Positions 1 to 8,687 of a DNA stretch of 64,000 nt are shown one piece after another (within the stretch, counting starts at the first letter, position 1; each line of letters opens with the position of its first letter). Made by a program: the position numbers and the translations under genes. Source of the DNA: Lactococcus fujiensis JCM 16395 (GTDB lineage Bacteria > Bacillota > Bacilli > Lactobacillales > Streptococcaceae); assembly GCF_002441655.1 (NCBI RefSeq), contig NZ_JXJU01000002.1, positions 1 through 64,000 of the forward strand, given 5' to 3'. Below the pieces are notes generated by a model. It had not been told where the DNA came from, searched no databases, and saw nothing but the letters and a program-made list of their open reading frames with translations.

Positions 1-69
1 AAGATTTAAGGATAACATCAATAAACATCTGTTTAATAAATTAGTAATATATTTATATAAATTATATTA

Positions 70-98
70 TTGACAATTATAAACCATTGGTTTATAAT
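70..98 (+). promoter_or_regulatory. hdiR promoter with overlapping palindromic operator
   Basis: A consensus sigma-A promoter is visible: TTGACA at 70-75, a 17-bp spacer, and TATAAT at 93-98. A perfect inverted repeat, ATTATAAACC (76-85) and GGTTTATAAT (89-98) around ATT, fills the spacer and the -10 box. A weaker partial copy (ACAAACT/GGTTTATA) follows at about 99-116. Binding here would block RNA polymerase, so this is the likely autoregulatory operator of the repressor that starts at 133. Confidence 0.8.
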
Positions 99-132
99 AC
101 AAACTATAAGGTTTATATTCTAGGAGGAGATA

Positions 133-843
133 ATGAAAATTGAACAACTTCGTCAATTGCGCCAACAAAGACAATTGACTCAAAAGGCAGTCGCAAATGC
201 CATTAATGTATCACTTGTTTCCTATAATAACTGGGAACGGGGGGCAAAATCCCCTTCTGCAGAAAATTTAGAAAAACTGGCTCAGTTTTTTGATGTTCCT
301 CTGGATCAATTCCAAGGACGAGAGAGGGGGGAAAGTGAATTAATTCAACATTATCAACAACTTTCACGATTTCGGAAAAAGAAAGTTGTTAAATTTGCTG
401 AAGAACAAGTGAAGGAACAACATGAAAGTATTGTCAGTATACAAAATACACGTGCTTACAACACGGTCAAGGTTTATGAGGGACTTTCAGCAGGAACTGG
501 TTTTGGCATTATTGGTGACGGAAATTTTGATACGGTTATGACTGATGAAGAACTGCCTTCTTATGATATCGCGGCATGGATTCGGGGCGATTCAATGGAA
601 CCAAAATTTTTGGATTGGTCGGTGGCACTGATTCGTGAGACAGGCTTTGATTATGATGGGGCTATTTATGCCGTCTACGTCGAAGAAAGCAACAGGACTT
701 ATATCAAAAAAGTCTACGTCGAAAAAGATGGTCTGCGTTTGGAATCTCTCAATAAAAAGTATCCAGACCGCTTTGTCAGTCTGGATGATCACCCCATCAT
801 TATTGGAAAAATTGTAGGGAATTTTATTCCTGTGACCGATTGA
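133..843 (+). CDS. hdiR: HdiR-type self-cleaving repressor (XRE HTH + S24 peptidase)
   Basis: LexA-like transcriptional repressor of 236 aa. Residues 5-60 form an XRE/Cro helix-turn-helix. Residues 113-230 are an S24 (LexA/UmuD) autopeptidase domain with an Ala120-Gly121 pair as the likely self-cleavage site, the nucleophile Ser154 in GDSMEP, and the general base Lys192 in TYIKKV. An AGGAGG ribosome-binding site at 122-127 supports the start. Family knowledge: in Lactococcus lactis, HdiR is a DNA-damage and heat-responsive regulator that controls an adjacent umuC. The same arrangement here, with umuC only 20 bp downstream, supports that role. It is probably autoregulated through the palindrome overlapping its promoter. 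Confidence 0.88.
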   Translation: MKIEQLRQLRQQRQLTQKAVANAINVSLVSYNNWERGAKSPSAENLEKLAQFFDVPLDQFQGRERGESELIQHYQQLSRFRKKKVVKFAEEQVKEQHESIVSIQNTRAYNTVKVYEGLSAGTGFGIIGDGNFDTVMTDEELPSYDIAAWIRGDSMEPKFLDWSVALIRETGFDYDGAIYAVYVEESNRTYIKKVYVEKDGLRLESLNKKYPDRFVSLDDHPIIIGKIVGNFIPVTD

Positions 844-863
844 GAGGGTGAGGGGAACGATGA

Positions 864-2375
864 ATGAAGCAAAGTAATTCAGAAGAAGCCAATCCTATTT
901 TAAACTCTGATTATCATTTTGATTATAGCAGAGAGCCACGGAGGGACATTGCTTTTGTTGATATGAAAAGTTTTTACGCTTCCGTTGAATGTCTAAATCG
1001 AGGGCTGAAGCCTTTGAGTGCTTGTCTTTGCGTCATGAGCACGGCAGATAATTCAGGGGGCTTGATTTTGGCTAGTTCGCCGACCTTTAAATGGGCTTTT
1101 GGAAAACACAATGTAAGTCGCAGCCGTGATTTACCTTTTGATGTTCACACACGCAAATTCAATTGGTACAAGTGGAATAGAGAACACGCGAGTCCTTGGA
1201 AAACAGAAATTGAACAGCCAGACCCAAGTTATGTTGCTCACGTTGAATACTGGGCCAGTAAAACGGTTTTTGCACCACCATCAATGGGGGAATATATCAA
1301 AGTTAACGGTCGAATTCAAAAAGCCATCCATGAAGAAATTGCACCTTACGAAGACTGTTTTTGGTATTCTATTGATGAAGGCTTTATTGACTTGACAGGT
1401 TCATTAAATTACCATGTCAGCAATGACGAGGAAGGCTTGAGCAGGTCGGTCAAATTGGATCTGGTCTCGAAAAAGTTACAGCGTGTGATTTATGATGCGA
1501 CTGATGGAATCGTTTCAACAGTTGGCATGAGTAATTCAAATCCTTTGCTGGCCAAATTGGCTTTGGATAATTATGCTAAACAGGAGCCGACCATGCGCGC
1601 CTTGATTAATTACGAAGATGTTCCAGAAAAAGTTTGGACGATTGAAAAGATGACCGATTTTTGGGGCATTGGCGAACGTACTGAGAAAAATTTGGCAAAA
1701 TTTGGAATTCATTCGATCAAGGAATTAGCTCGAGCGAATCCTGACGAATTGAAGAAGAAAATGGGTGTCATCGGCGTCCAACTGTATTGCCATGCGAATG
1801 GCATTGACGAAAGCTACTTGTATGGAAAACCATACCGGCCAAAAAATCGTAGTATAGGCAATTCAACAACATTACCGCGTGATTATTATCATCAAGCAAG
1901 TATCATGTTGGTCATTCGTGAATTAGCTGAGCAGGTGGCTATTCGTCTCCGTCGAATTCATCAAGAGGCAACGACCATCACACTTTATGTAGGCTATTCC
2001 TTAAGTGAAGGCAAGCGCGCGATTCACTGTTCACGAAAAATTGAACCGACCAATAACACGCGTCGTTTATGTGATGCCATTGCGGATATTTTTCTTGATA
2101 AGTATGAATCAGGAGGTGTAAGAAGATTGGGAGTGACATACAGCAATCTTATCGCTGAGCCTTTTCATTTGATTAGTCTTTTTGATGAAGATGAAAATGA
2201 TTTCTATCATCAAGAAAAAGAAAATCAATTGCAAGATACAATTGATTCAATTCGTCAGCAATATGGTTTTACTAAGTTATTAAAAGCGTCAGCCCTGACA
2301 AAAGATTCTCGTTTAATCAAGAGGAGCAAACAGATTGGCGGACATTCAGCAGGAGGTTTAGATGGCTTACAGTAG
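864..2375 (+). CDS. umuC: Y-family DNA polymerase UmuC
   Basis: Translesion DNA polymerase of 503 aa, acting in damage tolerance. The catalytic carboxylates are visible: Asp33 in FVDMKSFYASVE and Asp171-Glu172 in SIDEGFIDL. Helix-hairpin-helix/thumb sequence lies around residues 260-300 (WGIGERTEKNLAKFGI), followed by a little-finger domain. The start follows a GAGGGTGAGGGG ribosome-binding region; an ATG at 860 in another frame closes immediately. The gene sits 20 bp after hdiR and overlaps the YolD-like gene by 14 bp, so the three are one transcription unit. No separate umuD is seen. Expression is expected to rise when HdiR is cleaved after DNA damage. Confidence 0.9.
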   Translation: MKQSNSEEANPILNSDYHFDYSREPRRDIAFVDMKSFYASVECLNRGLKPLSACLCVMSTADNSGGLILASSPTFKWAFGKHNVSRSRDLPFDVHTRKFNWYKWNREHASPWKTEIEQPDPSYVAHVEYWASKTVFAPPSMGEYIKVNGRIQKAIHEEIAPYEDCFWYSIDEGFIDLTGSLNYHVSNDEEGLSRSVKLDLVSKKLQRVIYDATDGIVSTVGMSNSNPLLAKLALDNYAKQEPTMRALINYEDVPEKVWTIEKMTDFWGIGERTEKNLAKFGIHSIKELARANPDELKKKMGVIGVQLYCHANGIDESYLYGKPYRPKNRSIGNSTTLPRDYYHQASIMLVIRELAEQVAIRLRRIHQEATTITLYVGYSLSEGKRAIHCSRKIEPTNNTRRLCDAIADIFLDKYESGGVRRLGVTYSNLIAEPFHLISLFDEDENDFYHQEKENQLQDTIDSIRQQYGFTKLLKASALTKDSRLIKRSKQIGGHSAGGLDGLQ

Positions 2376-2769
2376 AGTTGACCGAACATATCATCCTTCA
2401 AAAGCGATAAGAGAGTACCAAGATCGAGGCATGATGAAGTGGCAAGGCTTTTATTTATCAGAACATACCACAGCAATGCGTGAATGGCGGGAAGCAGAAT
2501 TACTTCCTGTCATTCATGACGAACTTACTCCAGAAGAAAAATTTCTTCTTTTGTCACAGTCCATGCTCAATCAATTTGCGCTCGTTTTACGAATTAAGCC
2601 AGGACGTATCAGTGATGAAGTCACAGGTATTGTCCGTGAACTCCTTAATCAAGATGAAATCATGATTGAAGTGAGTAAAAATAATTTTCGGAGATTAGAA
2701 GTCATGAATATAATAAGTATAAAAAAAGCCGACAGTTGGCAGACTGACGACTTTCAAGGTATGAACTAA
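2362..2769 (+). CDS. YolD-like family protein
   Basis: 135-aa YolD-like protein. Family knowledge: YolD-like proteins are commonly encoded beside Gram-positive umuC genes and are thought to be UmuD-like partners, but their biochemical role is not settled. The N-terminal MAYSRVDRTYHPSKAIREYQ followed by KWQGFYLSEHTTAM is typical of the family. The gene begins inside the last codons of umuC, behind AGGAGG at 2351-2356, which implies translational coupling. After 2769 the 70 bp to the convergent tetR gene hold only short A/T runs and no convincing terminator. Confidence 0.75.
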   Translation: MAYSRVDRTYHPSKAIREYQDRGMMKWQGFYLSEHTTAMREWREAELLPVIHDELTPEEKFLLLSQSMLNQFALVLRIKPGRISDEVTGIVRELLNQDEIMIEVSKNNFRRLEVMNIISIKKADSWQTDDFQGMN

Positions 2770-2841
2770 GGCAGCCCATATCTTACTATTATAACATAAG
2801 AAATGATTTTTAAAAATGAAAGAAGAAACGACTGTCGAAAA

Positions 2842-3378
2842 TCAATTGATGAGTTCAAGGAGCAATTCAGTGATTTGAGCGGGCGTTTCTTTATTATTTC
2901 GTCGAATCCATGCTTGAGTGACACCAAAGACTGCATTTGCAAAATAGGTTGAACCGTATATTGCGCCTAATTTTCCGACATCGTGGTGACGTGGGTTGTG
3001 TGGAAAAATCGAATCAGCCAACAAGTCCTTTAATTTTTGAAGAATAAATTGATGAATTTCTTTACTTCCATTTTCGGATAGGAGCGCTGCATAAATCTTA
3101 TTACGCTCCAAAAATTCGTAAGTTTCTAGTAAAGTCGCATGCAGATTACCATTGTTTTTCTCGAAAACGTATTGAATTGTGTTGAAAAGTGTTCGCTGGT
3201 AGGCCTCAATCATGTCATATTTATCTTGGTAATGCGTATAAAAGCCACTCCGACTAACCCCAGCAGTCTTCACTAATTCGGTCGTTGAAATTTGGTCGAA
3301 AGGTTTTTCTTGCAAAAGGCTAATCATTGCGTTTCGGAGCGCAATTTTTGTTTTGTCTTTTCTTGGATCAGATGCCAT
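2842..3378 (-). CDS. TetR/AcrR family regulator
   Basis: 178-aa repressor. The N-terminal TetR helix-turn-helix (residues about 8-55) reads KIALRNAMISLLQEKPFDQISTTELVKTAG split over two helices, with the recognition helix near SRSGFYTHYQDK. The rest is a helical ligand domain without a recognisable ligand. It is transcribed away from the YhgE/Pip gene, and two sets of TAGAC/GTCTA half-sites lie between them, so it probably represses itself and that membrane protein. Family knowledge: TetR-YhgE pairs are frequent in Firmicutes. The inducing signal cannot be read from the sequence. Confidence 0.85.
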   Translation of the reverse strand: MASDPRKDKTKIALRNAMISLLQEKPFDQISTTELVKTAGVSRSGFYTHYQDKYDMIEAYQRTLFNTIQYVFEKNNGNLHATLLETYEFLERNKIYAALLSENGSKEIHQFILQKLKDLLADSIFPHNPRHHDVGKLGAIYGSTYFANAVFGVTQAWIRRNNKETPAQITELLLELIN

Positions 3379-3422
3379 AAGATGCTCCCATTTAATATTA
3401 TTAAGCTGGTTAATTGAAAAAA

Positions 3423-3526
3423 TTTAGACAAAAATAAACAAACTGTCTAAAAACTAAACTAATCAATTGTCAATTTTTGTAAAAAAGATATAATACTATT
3501 ATAGCAATTTTTAGACGGTCTGTCTA
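3423..3526. promoter_or_regulatory. Divergent tetR/yhgE control region with TAGAC inverted repeats
   Basis: Two inverted repeats share the half-site TTTAGACA/TGTCTAAA. One is at 3423-3430 and 3444-3451, next to tetR. The other is TAGAC-GGTCT-GTCTA at 3512-3526. The rightward promoter reads TTGTCA (3467-3472), 16 bp, TATAAT (3489-3494), so the second repeat lies just downstream of the predicted transcription start. This geometry suits repression of both genes by the TetR protein. Confidence 0.65.
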
Positions 3527-3591
3527 TATAATTTATTCAAATAAACTCGTGAAATAAAAAAGAGATTATTGCTGTGTTGAAGGGGGAAAAA

Positions 3592-6096
3592 ATGCTTAAA
3601 AATGAATGGGAAGCCATTTTAAAACATAAGTTTTTTATTGTTGTTATTCTTGCGTTGGCACTGGTTCCAGCCATATATAACTACATTTTCTTAGGCTCAA
3701 TGTGGGATCCTTATGGCAATTTAGATAAATTGCCAGTGGCCGTTGTGAATTTGGACAAGTCGTCCGAATTAGATGGAAAAACATTGAAATTGGGCGATAG
3801 TGTTGTTACGGAATTAAAGAAAACAAAGAATCTGGATTATCATTTTGTATCAGAGAAAGAGGCCAGTGAAGGAATTAAATCAGGAAAGTATTATCTTAAA
3901 ATCACTTTCCCTAAAGAATTCTCCACGCAAGCAGCAAGTCTAATGACAAATAATCCTAAGAATGTCCAAATTGATTATCAAACGACAGCGGGTCATAACT
4001 ATATATCCTCAAAAATGAGCGAAAGTGCCATGAATCAATTGAAATCGGAAATTTCAAGTGATATCACCAAGCAATATACAGAAGCCATTTTTGCCAGCCT
4101 GACAACACTGAAGTCAGGTATGAAAGATGCGGCCACAGGTTCATCTAAATTAGCTGATGGTGCCACAAGTGCCAAATCGGGTTCTCAAAAAATTTCAAGT
4201 CATTTGGACACCTTGGCCAAATCAAGCCTGACTTTTGAAGATGGGGCAAATTCCTTATCTGTTGGTTTAAATCAGTATTTGTCAGGTGTTGATCAAGTTT
4301 CAGAAGGAGCAAAAACATTATCTTCTGGGACGCAAAATTACACTTCAGGTGTAAATCAAGCAGCTTCAGGAGCCAATGATTTGGCCACAGGAACAAAACA
4401 ATTTTCATCTGCGACCAATAAGCTTGCAACAGGGACACAAACGCTCGCTGACCAGTCAAGCGCATTGACCAGTGGACTTAGCAGCCTTCAGTCTAAACTG
4501 ACGGAAATTCAACAATTACAGACAGGAAGTCAGGCATTAACAGACGGCTTGTCAGACCTGACCAGTAAAACAAGTCTCTCTGCTGAGCAGAAACAACAAA
4601 TTGAACAGTTAGAGTCAGGACTGACACAAATTAATCAGGCAATCCAAACTGGAAGTACAGATCCAACGATTACTAACCAGGTCAAAGCTGATTTGGCAAA
4701 TGTCGAGGCAATCTTGACGAATAGTTTGGTCCAAAATCAAGTGGCTGCAGTTGAACAAACGACCGCTTTTCAAAGTTTGTCAGCGAATGACCAAAAGCAA
4801 ATCACAGATGCATTGGGAGCGTCAGCACAAGCGAGTCTTGCTCCTATCACAGCTAGCTTGAAAGATGTCGAAACACAGTTGACGACGCTAAGTGGTCAGT
4901 CGACGGAACTTGCGACAAATGCAAACACTGTTTTACCTGCAGCCACTCAAACTTTATCAACACTCTCAAGCGGAATGGAACAGACCAACAGTGCTTTGAG
5001 TAGCCAAATCTTACCAGGGGCAACAAAAGTATCGACAGGCGTTAGTCAATTGAATGATGCTTTAAAAACAGGTTCAAGCCAATTGAGTTCAGGGGCAAGT
5101 CAACTTGTTGCAGGGATTAATCAAATCAATAATGGGGCTCAACAAATCTCAGACCAATCTAAAACATTGGATTCTGGTACAAATACATTGGCGAGTGGAC
5201 TTAATCAACTTCAAGCGAATAGTTCAAGTTTGAATTCTGGCAGCATCCAATTAGTTGCGGGACTTAATCAACTCCAAACCAATAATTCAACATTATCATC
5301 AGGAAGTTCTCAATTAGCCTCAGGCGCCAACCAAATTGCTTCAGGATCGAATCAATTGGCTTCAGGTAGTTCAAATTTGACAAGTGGATTATTGACCTTG
5401 TCAAATGGTACAACTCACTTGGCTGACTCACTCGGAGATGCCAACAAGGAGTTAGCTGCAACGAATAGTAACAAAAATAATGCTAAAGCAATTGCCTCAC
5501 CGCTGACAACGAAACATACAGATACATCTAATGTCCATAAAAATGGTGTCGGTATGGCACCTTACATGATCTGTGTGGCTTTATTCATTGGTGCATTGTC
5601 AACCAATGTTGTGATTGGAACGAGCTTCTCAGGTAAATCATGGAAAACTGGTCGAGAATTCATGCTGGCTAAAATTGGGACAAACGGTGTGGTTGCACTC
5701 TTGCAAGCCTTAGTTGTCTATGGTGCTGTATCCTTGTTGGGATTGACACCAAATTATCCAATTCGTACACTTTTTGCTATCATTCTCATAAGTTTTGCAT
5801 TTATGGCGATAGCCACATTCTTCGTCAATTGGCTAGGTGCTGTGGGAGATTTCATTTTGATTATACTATTGGTTCTACAATTAGCAACAAGTGCAGGAAC
5901 TTATCCACTACAGTTGTCATCCAATATTTTCCAAAGTATTAGCCCTTGGCTTCCTATGACTTATGGTCTTAAAATGCTGCGTGAAACGATTGGTTTATCA
6001 GGAAATATAACCATCTATGCTATTGGTTTTATCATTTTGATAGCCGTATTTACAGGCTTACTTAGTGTTTTCAAGAGGATTTCACGGTTTGCTTAA
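3592..6096 (+). CDS. YhgE/Pip family membrane protein
   Basis: 834-aa envelope protein. One transmembrane segment lies near the N-terminus (about residues 12-35). A large extracytoplasmic part from about 180 to 620 is built of LASG/SGA heptad-like repeats, followed by about five or six membrane helices from residue 640 to the end, resembling an ABC-2 permease module. Family knowledge: the family includes the lactococcal phage infection protein Pip and B. subtilis YhgE. The start is placed at the ATG at 3592 behind AAGGGGG (3580-3586); a GTG at 3574 lacks a ribosome-binding site. It is likely controlled by the divergent TetR gene. Whether it is a phage receptor is not decidable here. Confidence 0.85.
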   Translation: MLKNEWEAILKHKFFIVVILALALVPAIYNYIFLGSMWDPYGNLDKLPVAVVNLDKSSELDGKTLKLGDSVVTELKKTKNLDYHFVSEKEASEGIKSGKYYLKITFPKEFSTQAASLMTNNPKNVQIDYQTTAGHNYISSKMSESAMNQLKSEISSDITKQYTEAIFASLTTLKSGMKDAATGSSKLADGATSAKSGSQKISSHLDTLAKSSLTFEDGANSLSVGLNQYLSGVDQVSEGAKTLSSGTQNYTSGVNQAASGANDLATGTKQFSSATNKLATGTQTLADQSSALTSGLSSLQSKLTEIQQLQTGSQALTDGLSDLTSKTSLSAEQKQQIEQLESGLTQINQAIQTGSTDPTITNQVKADLANVEAILTNSLVQNQVAAVEQTTAFQSLSANDQKQITDALGASAQASLAPITASLKDVETQLTTLSGQSTELATNANTVLPAATQTLSTLSSGMEQTNSALSSQILPGATKVSTGVSQLNDALKTGSSQLSSGASQLVAGINQINNGAQQISDQSKTLDSGTNTLASGLNQLQANSSSLNSGSIQLVAGLNQLQTNNSTLSSGSSQLASGANQIASGSNQLASGSSNLTSGLLTLSNGTTHLADSLGDANKELAATNSNKNNAKAIASPLTTKHTDTSNVHKNGVGMAPYMICVALFIGALSTNVVIGTSFSGKSWKTGREFMLAKIGTNGVVALLQALVVYGAVSLLGLTPNYPIRTLFAIILISFAFMAIATFFVNWLGAVGDFILIILLVLQLATSAGTYPLQLSSNIFQSISPWLPMTYGLKMLRETIGLSGNITIYAIGFIILIAVFTGLLSVFKRISRFA

Positions 6097-6105
6097 TAAA
6101 ATCAG

Positions 6106-6133
6106 AACTAGGTCAGATAGACCTAGTTTTTTT
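6106..6133 (+). terminator. Rho-independent terminator after yhgE
   Basis: AACTAGGTC (6106-6114) pairs with GACCTAGTT (6120-6128) around a 5-nt loop and is followed by a run of T. Confidence 0.85.
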
Positions 6134-6210
6134 GTGAAAAATTTGTTAAAATAAAAGCTGTAAAATTCTTTTGACAGACTATTAAAATTGTCATTGAAAA
6201 GGAGAATCAC

Positions 6211-6543
6211 ATGGCTGAAAAATACACGGATGACCAAATTGAGCAAATTAAAAATAATATTCTTGAGGCATTAGAAAATGTAATTGACCCTGAATTAGGG
6301 ATTGACATCATCAATCTCGGGCTTGTTTATGAAATAACATTTGACGACAGCGGCTTAACTGAAATTAAAATGACACTGACCACAATGGGGTGCCCCTTAG
6401 CTGATTTGCTAACGGATCAAATTCACGATGCGCTAAAAGATGTACCAGAAGTGACAGAAATTAAAGTCAATCTCGTGTGGTACCCAGCCTGGACTGTTGA
6501 TAAAATGTCACGCTATGCACGGATTGCGTTGGGGATTCGTTAA
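6211..6543 (+). CDS. DUF59/MIP18 family metal-sulfur cluster assembly factor
   Basis: 110-aa protein of the DUF59 (SufT/PaaD-like) family, linked to Fe-S cluster maturation in the cytoplasm. Visible signatures are the ENVIDPELGIDIINLGLVYE segment (residues about 21-40) and the single conserved cysteine in TTMGCPLADLL. The start follows AAGGAG. It is monocistronic, with terminators on both sides. No suf genes are in the window, so the partner system is elsewhere. Confidence 0.85.
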   Translation: MAEKYTDDQIEQIKNNILEALENVIDPELGIDIINLGLVYEITFDDSGLTEIKMTLTTMGCPLADLLTDQIHDALKDVPEVTEIKVNLVWYPAWTVDKMSRYARIALGIR

Positions 6544-6569
6544 AGGTGGGCTTGAAATATTAATTAGAT

Positions 6570-6591
6570 AGACTAGCAATAGTCTTTTTTT
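6570..6591 (+). terminator. Terminator after DUF59 gene
   Basis: AGACTA (6570-6575), loop GCAA, TAGTCT (6580-6585), then six T. Confidence 0.75.
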
Positions 6592-6707
6592 GTCAATTTT
6601 TTTCAAAAATGAGAGTCACTTTTAAGAATGATTCCAAAAAGAAGCGTATAATGTGACTGTAAAAATAATGTCAGGACTGACAGAAAAAATAAAGAGCGAG
6701 GCTAAGG

Positions 6708-7640
6708 ATGATAAATGCATTAAGATACAGTAATTTTGGTGGCATTGAGCAATTAAAGTGGGAAAAAATTGAATCGCCAGAGGTTCTTGCCGGACAAATT
6801 CGTGTTCGGGTAACTGCTGTGAGTATCAACCCCATGGATTGGCTAATCATAGGAAATCCGCAAATGGCGCAACAATTTGGAGTTCAGTTACCTCAAAAAT
6901 TTGGTTATGATTTTGCTGGAATTGTTGACAAGACTTCCCAGGGAGTTACCGCTTATAAAGTTGGGGATCGTGTGTTTGGAACGACTTATGACGGTGCGGC
7001 GAGCGAACAAATTATCTTACCCGTGAAATCAGACAGTCGACATCGTATCGTTAAAACTCCGGATTTTATTACTGATGAGATTGCTTCGTCTCTTGGTGTT
7101 GCTGGAATGACCGCTGCCAATTGTTTAAACACGATTAAGCTTAATTCAGACGATACAGTATTAATTGGGGGTGCAGCGGGTGGTGTTGGTGTGTTCACGG
7201 TTCAACTTGCTAAAATTCGAGGAGCTCGTGTCATTGGAACAAGTTCACCTTCAACTTTTGATTTTTTACGCCGATTAGGGGCTGAACCAATAGCTTACGG
7301 AGATCAGCTCTTAACTAATTTGCAACAAACAGAAGCTCCTAAAATCACAGCAGCAATTGACTTATACAGTCATGATGTTGTCAATGTAGCACTTGAACTC
7401 GGTGTTCCCAAAGAAAAAATCACATCAATAATTATGTACCCACCTTTGCCAGAAGGAATAAAAACCTCGACGGGTGGTGCTGCAACAGAAGAAGATATGA
7501 AAGTTATCCTTGAAGCCATACAAACGAAACAACTGGTTGTGTTAATTGCAGAGAAATTCTCTATACAAGATTATGAAGAAGCAATAAAGACACAGATGGC
7601 TCGTCATACACATGGGAAAATCGTGATGACACTGTCTTAA
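6708..7640 (+). CDS. NADP-dependent quinone-type oxidoreductase (MDR superfamily)
   Basis: 310-aa medium-chain dehydrogenase/reductase of the zinc-independent quinone oxidoreductase type. An N-terminal GroES-like domain (GYDFAGIVDK at about residues 67-76) is followed by a Rossmann fold with GGAAGGVGVF near residue 155. The Cys/His zinc ligands of alcohol dehydrogenases are absent. A -10 box TATAAT at 6647-6652 lies about 55 bp upstream, and GAGG precedes the ATG. It is followed after 23 bp by a broken small gene, probably in the same transcript. The substrate is unknown. Confidence 0.8.
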   Translation: MINALRYSNFGGIEQLKWEKIESPEVLAGQIRVRVTAVSINPMDWLIIGNPQMAQQFGVQLPQKFGYDFAGIVDKTSQGVTAYKVGDRVFGTTYDGAASEQIILPVKSDSRHRIVKTPDFITDEIASSLGVAGMTAANCLNTIKLNSDDTVLIGGAAGGVGVFTVQLAKIRGARVIGTSSPSTFDFLRRLGAEPIAYGDQLLTNLQQTEAPKITAAIDLYSHDVVNVALELGVPKEKITSIIMYPPLPEGIKTSTGGAATEEDMKVILEAIQTKQLVVLIAEKFSIQDYEEAIKTQMARHTHGKIVMTLS

Positions 7641-7663
7641 ATTTTAGATGATGAGGAGAAAAA

Positions 7664-7837
7664 ATGACGAAAGAAGAATTCAATCAAGCACTTGTTCAGG
7701 CAGAAAACGCCCTTGTAGCTTTATCGGCAAATGAATGAACAAAATTATTGCTTGAAATTGGTTATGGTGACTACGCAATTGATCTTTTGCTCAACGATCA
7801 ATACTTAACAAAAGCCTTTCGAGAAAAGCAAAAATAA
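7664..7837 (+). pseudogene. Small gene interrupted by in-frame TGA
   Basis: An ATG behind a strong GAGGAG site opens a 57-codon frame ending at TAA (7835-7837), but codon 25 is TGA (7736-7738). The two halves read MTKEEFNQALVQAENALVAL... and TKLLLEIGYGDYAIDLLLND... and together look like one small helical protein. The simplest explanation is a TGG-to-TGA mutation. I do not recognise the family. It probably belongs to the transcript of the preceding oxidoreductase. Confidence 0.55.
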
Positions 7838-7862
7838 GCGTACTCTCAAAATGTAAAGCTCA

Positions 7863-7891
7863 AAAAAAGCAGATTCATTTCTGCTTTTTTT
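7863..7891 (+). terminator. Terminator
   Basis: AAAAAAGCAGA (7863-7873) and TCTGCTTTTTT (7880-7890) form a strong stem with a T tail. Confidence 0.85.
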
Positions 7892-7928
7892 ATTTTGGTA
7901 AAAAGATTCGGAAAAAATAAATAAGTAA

Positions 7929-7978
7929 AAAAATAAGTCTTTAGTCCGATAAAAAGTCGACTTATTTTTGGTACAATA
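7929..7978 (+). promoter_or_regulatory. cesSR operon promoter with inverted repeat
   Basis: An extended -10 box TGGTACAAT ends at 7978, only five bases before the ATG at 7984. Upstream, AAAAATAAGTC (7929-7939) and GACTTATTTTT (7959-7969) are an 11-bp perfect inverted repeat. The spacer holds further AGTC copies. The repeat covers the -35 region and abuts the -10 box, a plausible position for CesR or another regulator. Confidence 0.5.
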
Positions 7979-7983
7979 AAAGC

Positions 7984-8628
7984 ATGACTAAACGATTAAA
8001 AGCAGTAATTATCATTGAGATATTTATTTTAGTGGGACTCTTTATACATATTATTAGATCACCATATATGTTAATGATGGCGATTTTAGCAATTGTATTT
8101 ACTGTGCTTGCCAATCGCTCACGTTCTAACTTCTTTAGAGTGCTGAGTTTTATCTTTTGGGCAATTTCAGTAATGGTCTTGTTCACAGCCGGTTGGTTCT
8201 GGTTGGCGATTCTTTTTCCTGCAGTAGCCTGCATTGTCTTCTGGAAAAATAATCCGAGAACGGACGGTCAAAGGGCAAGAAATGTCTTTTATGAAGGCTT
8301 CGGCGTACCGACCGAAAAAAAAGAAGAAACAGTAACGCATGCCAATGGAAATGATGTTATTGACCTCGACGATGTTCATTATCGACCCATGGGCAATGCC
8401 ATTTCTATCAAAAAATTGACAGGGAATACTAAGATCATTGTACCGGATGATGTCGCGGTAATTTTGGACATTACGGTTGGAACAGGAATTGTCAAAGTAT
8501 TTGATGAAAGTCCACAAATCAACGCCGGAAATATCCATTATTTTTCAGATAATGTCAATGAAGCAAGAAAACGAATGAAAATTACGATTAGAGTGCAAAC
8601 AGGCAACGTTGAAATTGTTCGTGGTTAA
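7984..8628 (+). CDS. LiaF-like membrane protein
   Basis: 214-aa protein. Its N-terminal half has four predicted membrane helices (residues about 8-90); its cytoplasmic C-terminal half resembles the LiaF domain (ISIKKLTGNTKIIVPDDVAV, about residues 139-158). Family knowledge: LiaF proteins keep the LiaS-type kinase inactive until cell-wall stress occurs. The gene lies directly before a LiaS/VraS-like kinase and LiaR/VraR-like regulator, as in the L. lactis cesSR locus. The start codon sits about six bases after the -10 box, so the message may be leaderless. Confidence 0.75.
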   Translation: MTKRLKAVIIIEIFILVGLFIHIIRSPYMLMMAILAIVFTVLANRSRSNFFRVLSFIFWAISVMVLFTAGWFWLAILFPAVACIVFWKNNPRTDGQRARNVFYEGFGVPTEKKEETVTHANGNDVIDLDDVHYRPMGNAISIKKLTGNTKIIVPDDVAVILDITVGTGIVKVFDESPQINAGNIHYFSDNVNEARKRMKITIRVQTGNVEIVRG

Positions 8629-8687
8629 TCAAACTGAAAGGAAAAGAGAGTTCAGTTTGGAAGAAACTAGCACTCTCAGAAATTAAG

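Noticed and set aside
4145-4465. Open frames antisense to the YhgE repeat region (also 5264-5461)
   Set aside because: They mirror low-complexity Ser/Gly heptad coding DNA; no ribosome-binding site or protein-like composition.
4140-5460. Repeated DNA in the YhgE gene resembling a repeat array
   Set aside because: Repeats follow codon-level LASG/SGA heptads of the protein, are imperfect and have no unique spacers, so this is not a CRISPR.
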